From positions 434,001 to 498,000 of the forward strand of contig JACCIC010000280.1 in NCBI GenBank assembly GCA_018907035.1: 64,000 bases of DNA, read 5' to 3'. Positions 1-11,286 of this stretch are shown one piece after another. The notes under the pieces were generated by a model. It did not search any database. It was not told the DNA's origin and was given only the letters and a program-made list of their open reading frames with translations. The position numbers and the translations under genes are program-made. The DNA is from Sycobia sp. Sy_11 (taxonomy: Eukaryota; Arthropoda; Insecta; Hymenoptera; Epichrysomallidae). Each line of letters starts with the position of its first letter. Within the stretch, counting starts at the first letter, position 1.

Positions 1-1250
<1,250 letters not shown>

Positions 1251-2640
1251 AAGAACGAAGAATTTGTTTAATATAAACAACTGTTTTTCGTTAAGAAAAA
1301 TATATATTTAAATGTATTAACTGATTTAGTTGAAACGATATTTTTAATTTAAAAAAATAGTATAAATTGTCTAAATAGAATTTATTTAAGTGGCTAAATC
1401 AATTTCATTTTCTTAAAATCATTAAATTGCATTTCATAAGCATATCATTAATTTTCATATTTGGTTAGTGAAAAATAAAAATGTTTCCAAAATTTTTTCG
1501 CCAGGTGTATTCAGGGTTTTCATCGCAATTAACGCATGCCTCTATCGATTGCTATCTTTATAATGAGATTCTGAAGCTTTATAATTATATATGTAAAGTT
1601 TGAACGGCTAAGATTTTACGTTTAAAATTAAGTTGCGTTACGCTGCCTACAATACTAATATAGTATTATGTGTGTATTTATATATATTATATAATACATA
1701 ATAAAAAAATGTAAATATAATTATTCTTTATTGCAATATAACATATATCATACGTTTACATAGTTGTAAATTACGAAAATGACGGTTTAATAAGTTAAGA
1801 TAATACAGTTCAATTTTATATTTTGTTTCAATTATACAAAATAAAAAATATTTCTTTTAAATATTTGTTTAAAGCAAATAAATATTTTTCAAATCAAGAA
1901 CCGAATATTTTAACACAAATCTTTATTTTTCATACATCAAAAATATTTACTGTATTTAAATAAACACGTCATTATGTTAAATATATAATTTTTTTAGTTT
2001 CAATAAATGGTCTACTAATGGTATATGTATAAACCATTTGTTTAATTTAAAAAGTATGTATTTAAATGGATTAAATTTTACATTAAAGAAAATCTGCAGA
2101 GAAAGTAAATGTAACAATCGATCAATTTCATTATTAATTGAAAATTATAAAAAGAAATTAGATGTCTGGAATAATGCTTATTATGCTTAAGAACATAAGA
2201 ACACCTTAACAAAAACAGAATTAATTAAATGCGTTCTTTGTCTGAAGTGTATAATTAAATATTTGCTATCTTACAAATATTTAGAACTAAAAATGTATAT
2301 TAGAAGGTCTAATTGCTAGAAATGTATATTTATATATTTTGAACGGATTAATTTGTTTTGTCTTCTTTCATACTTAAAATATTTAATGTATTATATTTAA
2401 TTCGTAATTTTTTTCTGCTTAACAAAAACAATTATATTGCAACAAAATGGCTTTCATAAAATTAATCTAACATTAAGATAATAATAATGACTATTATCAG
2501 CAATGTATTTGTATTTATAAATTGAATAACTCTAGAAACATATGCTAATTGTGGACTAAACTTTTTTCAAAACGATTTTCAAAAATTATTTGATTGCTGT
2601 TCATATTTTTGAAGCATGCTATAAGTATAAGCATATTTGA
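1251..2640. other. AT-rich non-coding stretch
   Basis: Strongly AT-rich with frequent stops in all frames. I see no gene, hairpin or tandem repeat that I can name. Confidence 0.6.
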
Positions 2641-2662
2641 CATATACCAATCATATAGAGAA

Positions 2663-2664
<2 letters not shown>

Positions 2665-2703
<39 letters not shown>

Positions 2704-2801
2704 ATGGATTTTGGTCGCGGTTGAAGTCGGTCCGAACTTAACCGAAATAGAGAAAAGAATTAGTCGCGCATTTCTTATATATATATATATATATATATAT
2801 A
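2665..2801. repeat. (GA)n and (TA)n microsatellites
   Basis: A (GA)n tract at 2665-2700 is followed about 75 bp later by a (TA)n tract at 2776-2801. ORFs crossing them on both strands are low-complexity artefacts. Confidence 0.95.
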
Positions 2802-3312
2802 GACGTATAGATGTGCAGTTGTTTTCTCTTTCGCTCGGTCCTTCGCTTCCCCTACTTCCCCTCTTCGGAATCGTGTCGGCCTGCCACCTTGCCCCTCCCC
2901 TTAACAGCAGCCTGTTCACGCACTCGCTGTTTCTCCTTCTTTGCTGTGATGCCTTAATTATATTTATTTATTAAATGTCCGAATAGCTATTTGGACATTT
3001 TTCAGCAGTGCGCTACATTTATCGATAATCGAGATTGCAGACGGACTTTGTTCGTGATTCTGCCGCAAAATCTGGCGCTGTCACGGAACCAACGTCGCCT
3101 ATGTCTCTGGCAATCTCGGTTTATCTCTGATGAAGGGTACCCAGTTGGCATAGTTAACGGTAAGATATCTGATTTCTGTCTGACTTAAGTTTTCGATAAG
3201 GCATTAGCAACAGATATCTAAATAGCGACATTTATAGGAAAACTTTAGTTAGTTATTTACGGGTGAAATATTATCAATTACTTTAAGTCATTTGAAAAAG
3301 ATATCATAACTT

Positions 3313-3500
3313 TGCCTTTTTACAGTATAATTTTAGTTACCTGTGAGAAGGTGTCGCCAGTTTGTCTTCTTAAGTTACTTATTAGTTATCCTTAATAAGG
3401 TATCGTTATTTTACTTTTTACAATAGAATTTTAGTGCTACTTTGCCTTTTTAAGTTATCTATTAGTTACCATTAACAAGGTACCGTTACAGTGCTGTTTA
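3313..3500. repeat. Degenerate tandem repeat, period about 80 bp
   Basis: The segment ttgcctttttaagttat recurs in degenerate form at about 3313, 3363 and 3443. The last two copies are followed by attagttac/atccttaa-caaggtatcgtta and its variant. The two best copies are about 80 bp apart; the first is truncated. Confidence 0.55.
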
Positions 3501-3889
3501 CCGGATAAACTTTGTACTAGCTTGAATTTCAATTTCTTAGAATTAATTTGTCGTTAAGATGAGAATTCATATGTGTCCAGTGTGATTATCTCAGCGATTT
3601 ATAAATAAAAGTTTGTTTTTATATTATGGTTTAAAATATGTAACGTTCCTATCCCCCTCGGGATAGCTTGCGCGGTATTTTCCAGAATACTTTGAGTGGG
3701 GAGGAAGTATATTCAGGATCGGACGGCGTATCAGGAGAAGAATTTACATTAACACAGTATATTTTTATACTAAAATAAAAAATATTTTTAGTCAGAAATC
3801 TCTGTTAGTCTGAACGATTCTGTAACAAATAATAAAATGACAATAATTACTTAAATTAATAATAATACTGAAAATAAAAAATAAAATGT

Positions 3890-4560
3890 ATGAACATCCA
3901 GATGATGAATTTTGTAGATCTAGGAAATGGTCCGATGAGATCTACTGCTAGATTTTCCACGGTTATTCGATTAGTGTCGCATTCAATTTACCGGCTGGTG
4001 CTTGTTGCTGTGTTTTGAATTTTTGGCAATTTTCGCAAGTATTTAGCTGTCATACGAAGCATTCCTGTCCAATAGTAATTTCTAGCAATTTTTATCAGTG
4101 TTTTTGCAATTCTTAGGTGTTCAGCAGTCAGGTCGTTATGTACTTCGTTTAGTGCTTTATTTTGCTTGGATTTAGGTACACAAAGTTTCCACTTTAAGTT
4201 TTCACTGGTGTCGTTGAAATCTAGCGCGTGTAAAATGTGTTTGTACAAACGTCCGTTTTTTATACAAAAATCTGGATAGTTTTCAGGATCACTTTCCACA
4301 TTTTTGTACACTTTTTAATACCAATCTTCCACTTTGATCTCGATGGCTTCGATTGCTAATGGTTGGAGAGATATTGTGTCTGCGAGTAAATTATCTGTTC
4401 CTGGATGGTATTTTAATTTGAAATCATATTGGCTTAATTCGAATACCCAGCGGGCTAAAGGTCCAGACGGATTTTCAATATTATTGAGTTAATTTAACGA
4501 TTGATGGTTTGTTAAAACCACAAAGTGATATCCTTCAAGATAATCATGGAATTTCCACAT
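3890..4560 (-). pseudogene. Ty3/gypsy pol fragment: RNase H end, H2C2 zinc-binding domain, start of integrase core
   Basis: Read on the minus strand, 4560-4330 encodes the end of an RNase H domain with GYHFVVLTNHQSLN and PSGPLARWVFELSQYDF. Next come the linker and the zinc-binding domain of integrase (4311-3988; HNDLTAEHLRIAKTLIKIARNYYW, shown here only as landmarks: HND..., YYWTGML). Around 3930-3900 the integrase core opens with AVDLIGPFP, whose Asp is the first of the D-D-E triad. There is an in-frame stop at 4315 and another in the RNase H part (LN*LNN). No LTR is clearly attached. This is a dead solitary fragment of a gypsy-superfamily element. Confidence 0.8.
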
Positions 4561-4565
4561 GCCAG

Positions 4566-4927
4566 CCACGGCGTACGAGGCATCGCCGAGGAGTGAGGGA
4601 CAGGTAGAGAGCGCGGATAAGTACTATTCTTCCGTTCCGTCCTTGAGTATATTTTTCGCGGGGTCTACAGGAAATCACCCTGAGATCCTTAGAGTAATCT
4701 TGTTTGTATTCTTATTAATTATGGCTTTATCTTAGTTCTTAGTGCGCATTATCCTAGTCTTCCTCAGTCATCCACACTGTGTGGATTTCGCCACCTTGAT
4801 GAGCCTGCCGTAGCGACCTTACCGGCGCGGAGCGTGTATATACGTAGTTCTGCGTAACCGACGCGAAAAGATAAAGCGAGCTGCATACAGCTCGCGCTGA
4901 GACCCCTTTCTCAGCTGGCGCCCAATG
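4566..4927 (+). repeat. Candidate LTR end followed by a primer-binding-site-like sequence
   Basis: TGGCGCCCAATG at 4916-4927 resembles the TGGCGCC primer-binding site of many insect gypsy elements. The moderately GC-rich 350 bp upstream, which breaks off the minus-strand pol fragment near 4560, would then be a plus-orientation LTR inserted there. The same TGGCGCCCAA occurs next to the 5' LTR of gypsy A (44,783 to 44,771, minus strand). No second LTR or gag was found downstream, so the call rests on one short motif. Confidence 0.35.
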
Positions 4928-5615
4928 TCTGTTTTGTCGGTCCAATTGTACGATAGTGAGTAAGTCAATAAATATTTAATTGTTAGTTCATATGGAACAT
5001 ACACCTCATTCTTGTGGCAAACGTTTACCCTCTGTCTTTTCTGGAAGACACCAGCCCTCTGCAAGTATAAGGTAAGGTATAAATTAAATATTATATGCGG
5101 CACCAGTGGCTGGATGACCACTATGCGGGAAACAATATACCCACGAATCTAAAACGGCGCACGGCCGTTATAAAACTGCACACGTTCTAAAAATTGCCGT
5201 TATAAAAATATCGGCCAACGCGTGGGGCGCGACGAGGTGCTAGGGAAAAATTGGAAATCGCGACAATTCGTTGTCGAAAGACAGCGCATAGAATATACAG
5301 ATGCGAGATCTTATGACCAAGCATCGGCAGAGAAAGTGAGATGTGCACAGAGATGCACACAACGGGTATTTGAGTCGCGAACGCATTGAGATATTTGTAA
5401 TAATAGCGAAATATTTAGTGCATTGAATATTTTCTAATTTCGAAAATTCTATAAAGGTCTTGAAAATGTAAAGTAGAATAATAAGTAGAATAAGTAGGAT
5501 TAGTTAGTCAAATAAGTGTGTAATTAAGTACATAGTAATTAGGAAGTAGTATTAATGTAGTTAGCTTAAGTGCAAAAGACAGAGCTGAGACCGCGGGGTT
5601 GGAAAGGTGCGGTAT

Positions 5616-5617
<2 letters not shown>

Positions 5618-5670
<53 letters not shown>
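5618..5670. repeat. (GA)n microsatellite
   Basis: About 52 bp of uninterrupted GA within a purine-rich stretch; a nearby A10-12 run follows at about 5735. Confidence 0.97.
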
Positions 5671-5671
<1 letters not shown>

Positions 5672-7700
5672 GGTGTAGGAGATACACATCAGTCCCTCCA
5701 AAGGCAGTAAGGAATGTTAATTGGGGAAAACTTAAAAAAAAAAAAACTTGCAGCCCGAGACACGTAGTACAAAAAGGTGAGTAGGATAATCTTCATCTGT
5801 AGAGTTAGTAATTGAAAATAGTAAGAAAGAAAATCAGAATAGCTAAACTTTTGATTATAAAGTTGCTTCGAGCCTTGTAGTACTGAAGTTAGCAGTTAAT
5901 CCTTGAGCTAACAGACAGAACTAGGAAATAAATAGGTAGAGTTCATTGGAATTCATTAGGCTACATGTGGTAGATTAGAAAAATAAATAGCGCACATTAT
6001 ATATCAGGTAAATATGACAAAAGGGATAGTAAAAATAAAAATTTACATATTTTCCTGACATTAAGGAGGTTCTTTAAAGTTTATATTACTACTTAATTTA
6101 GTATTATAAATATGAAGTACATAATTGAATTTTAGATATAAATCTAATTGTTTTCCATTATTAAGTAACAGTCGTTCTTAATGTATTTAAAAGTTAAAGC
6201 ATTCATTTTTAAAAAATTAAGCAATTACAAAATTTAGAATTATGCAAGTGATTTGAAACTTCAATATATGAAAATTAAAATATCCAGCCCTTGCATATAA
6301 AATAATTATTTATGTAATGTGCTCCTTATTATTCAATACTGCGATATTTTCTTCTTTGTTTTAAAAGTTTTTGGCTTTAATGAAAAAGATAGAGTTTAAA
6401 AATAGAAAATATCCTAAATCTACAATGGGAGTAATTATTTCATGTTTTCACACTAGTAAACATATGCTGAGCTTGTGAGGCAAACAGTTGATTTCTAATA
6501 TCTAAGAATGATATATGAGATAAATATCAAGAAAATTGTAGTCTAATAATATCCTGTGATATGAATATATAGGGTATGAAATTCAATAATAAAAATACCT
6601 AAGTGATGATGCGTTATCCTAGGCTGTAGTACAATACAAGATAAAAGTACGTAGAATCTTAGTGAGCAATTAGTATTAGTTTTCGCTTCTTATTATATCT
6701 GTTTTGATGCTAATAAATCCATAATACTGGTATATCATTCACTGGCACTTGTCATTAAGAAAATACATGGTAGTCGCATATTGGCAAATGTAAACATTGC
6801 TGTGATATCCAAGCTATGAGAATAAAAGGAAGTAGTATAATCGACAAAGTAATAAGTCGATTAAATACAGGCGATAGGATTTAGATATAAAATTACTATA
6901 TGAAACATTTCTCAGATATTATAGATTGAATCTAATACTTATCAGTAACAGGATGCGAGTATTATTTGTTCGAAGTAATGTTGAAAATATAAGTTTACTT
7001 TACTTACTTATATCATAATTTTATTTCCTCTTACGTCAATAACTGATGATAATAATAAGTAATGATAGATTAAATAAGGCGTTAAATTATAAAAGTAATA
7101 AAATAAGCATAGTGAGTAATAGAAGATAGAATAAGTTATTAGATCATATATTAGGGAAATTCAGCCTAGTAATTAATGATATAGACTATGGTTGCATGAT
7201 AACATATTAGATAAATTAAACTTAGTAAGTAATAATATATCATATGAGTTGCTAGAGACTATAATAGATACAATAATAATAATGTTACTTGTTATATCAG
7301 ATATAATATCTACATTAGCTATATTGACAGTGAGTATCGCATCAAAGGTAATAAACCTTCCTTTTAGCATTATAAAAGTGAGATACTCAGAACAGAATAT
7401 CTATTTGTAAGTGGATTGAATAAGACCAGAAAAAAAGATATATCCCTCGAAAACAATATTTCCTGTATCTTCTCACAGCAAAAAAGGGGAGTGTCACTGT
7501 TATTGCTATATTGTATGTTGTTATCTGTATTATTATTTTGCATTTTGTTATATTTTGCTATTCGGAGGAAAGATTCACCATCAAAATATAATTTTTTCTG
7601 TAATAAGTACAGAGTAGAGGTGGTTGAATAAACGCATCCAATGAACAAGGTCTTGCTAATTAAAAGAAAAGAGGTATCATGTTGTGCTTCTGCCTTTTAG
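5671..7700. other. A/G-skewed AT-rich stretch, no recognised gene
   Basis: The plus strand is visibly richer in A and G than in T and C, unlike the flanks. Only short ORFs occur. One at 7416-7631 (71 codons) contains a hydrophobic stretch LLLLYCMLLSVLLFCILLYF followed by basic residues, as in a membrane anchor, but AT-rich DNA yields such ORFs by chance. I cannot assign a function. A good 3' splice acceptor-like run (tgcttctgccttttag) ends at 7700. Confidence 0.4.
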
Positions 7701-7717
7701 CATAAAGCCTAGAGGCT

Positions 7718-8269
7718 GTGATCTGGTCAAGCACGACCATACAATCGGAAGCACAGTATCGAGAGCATAGTTATAATACCGCTAGAAATAAAGTTACCAC
7801 ACCAAACCCTAGTTTTAGTCCTGTTAATTATAGTAACGCGTACCGATGTTATTCTCAAGCGGAGAGTATCGATCCGAGGATACTGGCGAGAACCTCTACA
7901 AAAGTTCCGGAAAATGGTAATAGAGGTATATCGGTAAGCTATAGCCCCCGTACCAATGATGTACATAATATGGCATCCATACATAATAGTCTAGAAAGGA
8001 TGTCTCTCCGTGAACCCCGCAGCAATTACTATAAAGGTAAGGTCAAAGAGACCTACAAAGGTAAGTCTACCTATCCTAGGAGAAACCGCAAAGTTATTAG
8101 CAATGACTTTCGCAGCCCAATGGAGGAGGGCATGCAACAATCCTGGACCGCGCAAGACTCGGTCGAATACGGCCACATATGTAGATATAATCATGTGCAC
8201 ATTGGCACTACCGATAGAAATATTAGTGACACTCCATTTATAGAGACAGTGATGTACACGTTAATATAG
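7718..8269 (+). CDS. Unidentified 183-codon ORF
   Basis: I do not recognise this ORF. The open frame starts after an in-frame stop near 7703 with no early ATG; the first Met is about residue 85 (HNMASIHN). The predicted protein is hydrophilic, rich in Ser, Asn, Arg and Tyr, with a basic middle (YYKGKVKETYKGKSTYPRRNRK). No zinc knuckle, transmembrane segment or catalytic motif is seen. A polypyrimidine-AG acceptor ends at 7700, and a consensus donor (AAAG|GTAAGT) lies at about 8060, inside the ORF. It could therefore be an exon, a decayed element ORF or chance. Composition is richer in GC than the preceding 2 kb. Confidence 0.3.
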   Translation: MIWSSTTIQSEAQYREHSYNTARNKVTTPNPSFSPVNYSNAYRCYSQAESIDPRILARTSTKVPENGNRGISVSYSPRTNDVHNMASIHNSLERMSLREPRSNYYKGKVKETYKGKSTYPRRNRKVISNDFRSPMEEGMQQSWTAQDSVEYGHICRYNHVHIGTTDRNISDTPFIETVMYTLI

Positions 8270-10380
8270 AAATGTTAGGCTAGTTCAGTTAGAGTTAGAA
8301 TAGTTCAGTTAGATTAGAATAGTTCCGTTAGCCTCCAATTTTGTTAGGTTAAGGAAGATTAGAGCGATAGGATGGCACTGTTAGAATAGATCCGAGAGCG
8401 TCTCGTTTTGCTAAATCAAGTAAGAGATACGGGTTAAGATGGTAAATCACTGCTTAGCCCCAGTAAGTCGGTTTAATAGGACACGCAGACGACCATTGGG
8501 ACGGGGCCATTGCAGACTGAAACGGCGGTGGCGCATCCGGTTCTAGCGACGGTCTAGAACGGAACGTAGATTCCGTAAGTGCAACAATAGCACCAAAAGT
8601 CACTCGAGAATGTAGTGGGGGATTGGGGGAACCCTTGCGCTCTCGCGGCGTCCTCAGGCACCTGTGCATCCCCGCCTGAGCTCCATTCCGTCAGCACTTA
8701 ACCATGTTAGCTGATTATAGAAGCTATAATATTCAGACCTGCAAATGCAGGTGATATCAACGGTTCATAAGAGAAGAAAGGACAGCAATCACCTCGTCAG
8801 AGCTTAGTCCAGAAACAAATCACCACAAGGCAAGGCAGCCAGCTATCCATTCATTATCATCCGGACGATGGAGCAAAACCTATGCTCTCAAATAAGGTCA
8901 GGCAGAAGAAAAAGATAACGTTGAGAAGCGCCGTACCATTATCGAGAAATCATGAGTGAAAAAGACTTGTAGTGATATTATATTAGTTACATAAGAAACT
9001 TTCACATATAGTATATATTGACATACGTTATTGTTATTATTTTAGCTTTAAGTTGAATATGTTATATACCTTTCACTTTTTCCCCTTCTTGGTTACATCT
9101 TGGATATTGTATGCGCAACATAAAAGGTGCCAAGGTATGTTCCGATTCATGCATCAAAATAGCTGCAAAAACAGATATTACTTTATTTTTAGTTCTATTT
9201 TGTTTTCGTGTCACAGAATACTGAAACGGCACAAAAATATATTTTTATTTTTTTGTATAATTTACGTGCTTCCCAGCATCCCAATAAAGGATTTATGTAA
9301 TTTGATTTTTGTTTATACAATTCGGTCAGCAGCGGAAATAGTAAGATACGAAAATATCGGGTAGCTCGGTTGTAGCAAGAATGCTTAGAATAGGAACAGG
9401 GATGTCGGTCACTTTAAAACCATTAACGTCACGCGGATGCTATGGTTCCCAAAATTAATCTACGGTACCCAAAGTAAGATTTAAGGTTAGAAACGAGTAA
9501 AGCGTCTCTCGCCTCACTAAGATAAAAATTTGATGTAAAATTCTAAGAGAACAGTGGTTGTGAACCTCACTCCTTGGGATGACTCGATACCACGGCAATT
9601 CAATTGCGAACGGTCATGTACGCGTCGCGTTTTTTTTTGCTCAACCTGTATCCGGCTTCGGTCTAGACGGGGGGAGTTTGTAACGCAGGAAAGGCGTTAC
9701 AATACGTGCAGTAAACGATGTACTTTTAAAGTCACTATTATCAGGCAGTAAAGCCCGAATGAAAACAAAATGGGATTATAATTCTATTAACAAGACAAAA
9801 TATCCCGCGAGTCGCGAGCTAGGCCGAGCGGAGATGGGTGGGCAGACAAAGTCTTTGTCAAGTCTTTGTCAAAATTTGTCAAGTTGTTCTATGTATAGAT
9901 CTGTGTTTTCAAACTTATCACACCAAAGAAGTCTTACCTTGATCAAGTTGCAATAAATTATAAAAAAATAAAAGAAAGTCATAAAGTCAGATGGTATTAA
10001 TTGATTCATATAGATCTTAGAAGAGAAATGTGAGAAAAATACAAAATAGACTTCTGACAAAATGGAAAAATGTATAAAAAATGAAAAAATGTATAAAAAA
10101 ATAGGAAAAGGTAGAATATAAAAAAAAATGAAAAAAGGAGCTACATTACTTTCTACGTCCACGTCGTTAGCTCTCGGCAAAGCAGAAGGAGAATAGAAGA
10201 CTTAAAAACTCCACATTTCTAAAAAAAAAGTACGAATCAAAACACATAAATTCTGAGATGGCCATATACCCAGAAGAATAAGTATAATTATGTCTATTTG
10301 CAATCAAACAAGTGTCAAATTCAAATGTATTACCTCGGGATACTCTTAGATAAAAATTTTGCTCGAATATATACGATACT
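8270..10380. other. Stretch with no recognised gene
   Basis: Begins with three short imperfect copies of agttcagttaga..ttagaat (8284-8330). At 8454-8700 there is a more GC-rich patch without recognisable protein similarity, then AT-rich DNA. ORFs up to 103 codons (9053-9364) have no recognisable domains and I leave them uncalled. Confidence 0.5.
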
Positions 10381-10389
10381 TTCTGCATT

Positions 10390-10416
10390 TGACCTTGAAG
10401 TGACCTTGTTTGACCT
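10390..10416. promoter_or_regulatory. Cluster of three TGACCT half-sites
   Basis: TGACCT occurs at 10390, 10401 and 10411 in the same orientation, with gaps of 5 and 4 bp. The first two extend to TGACCTTG, the reverse complement of CAAGGTCA, which is the core bound by FTZ-F1/ERR-type nuclear receptors. A further TGACCT lies at about 10527. No gene is nearby, so a regulatory role is only a possibility. Confidence 0.25.
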
Positions 10417-10631
10417 CGAATGGCCGTTATTATGAGCAGTTATGACCGTTCAGATTCCATATTTGGATGTAGCACATCTCAAAACCTGAGAATATGTTTT
10501 TATTCCTATTTTACTAAAAATTGTTCATGACCTTTCAGAGCTGAAGAGCCGATATATTGGTTTGGTCCATGATAGGATTATTGTACATAGTTGATGAGTG
10601 ATACATAATATGAATTTGAACACTTTCAAAG

Positions 10632-10647
10632 GAGGTTTCGAAACCTC
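10632..10647. repeat. 16-bp perfect palindrome
   Basis: GAGGTTTCGAAACCTC is identical to its reverse complement. No context explains it. Confidence 0.6.
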
Positions 10648-11040
10648 AAATATCGGCCCGTTACAGGTTAAACTTAGTAAAATGCATTTTGTTTTAATAT
10701 TTTAGCACGAAAAACTTTCGAGATATCGTCTCTAGCAACCGTGCCATTCACTTTAAACAGTATAAATATTAAGTTTAACAATCTTTTTTTTCAGCTTTTG
10801 TTACTATTAATATTCTCTAACGAATGAATTCTACTGTATTAGAACAAAAATTGGTCGCCATATTGGAATTAGACTTTGTAATTTAAAACACATTGTGTGT
10901 AGATAAAAAACGTCTATTTGCTTTATTATTACTGAATTATAGCTCCTTAAACAAATTTTATAGCTGCTTGAATATCGAACATTTTTCTATTTTCATTGTT
11001 TATTTAACAATAGAAAAATTGACTTTTTGAACAGCTTTGA

Positions 11041-11082
11041 TTATATATATATATGTATGTATGTGTGTGTGTGTGTGTGTGT
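11041..11082. repeat. (TA)n-(TATG)n-(TG)n tract: 3' flank of the R1-clade LINE
   Basis: On the minus strand this reads AC repeats, then ACAT, then TA, directly after the LINE 3' end. The matching tract at 15,799-15,840 has the same order (CA repeats, CATA, TA). The two appear to be halves of one microsatellite split by the insertion. Confidence 0.85.
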
Positions 11083-11286
11083 TTTTATTAGGCGTAGGCA
11101 GAGCAAGCTCTGCACTAGTGGCCTCTCGAAACCAGTATCCCGCCGGAACTATCCGGGAATATTACTTCGGCGGGGCTGTTAGTTAGCCTATACGACTCCT
11201 CTTCTTATGACACTATCCTACGTCCCCCATCCACACAGGTGATCAGGGGTTCGGTGATCGTCCTCTGTATCTTAAAATAGAATCAG

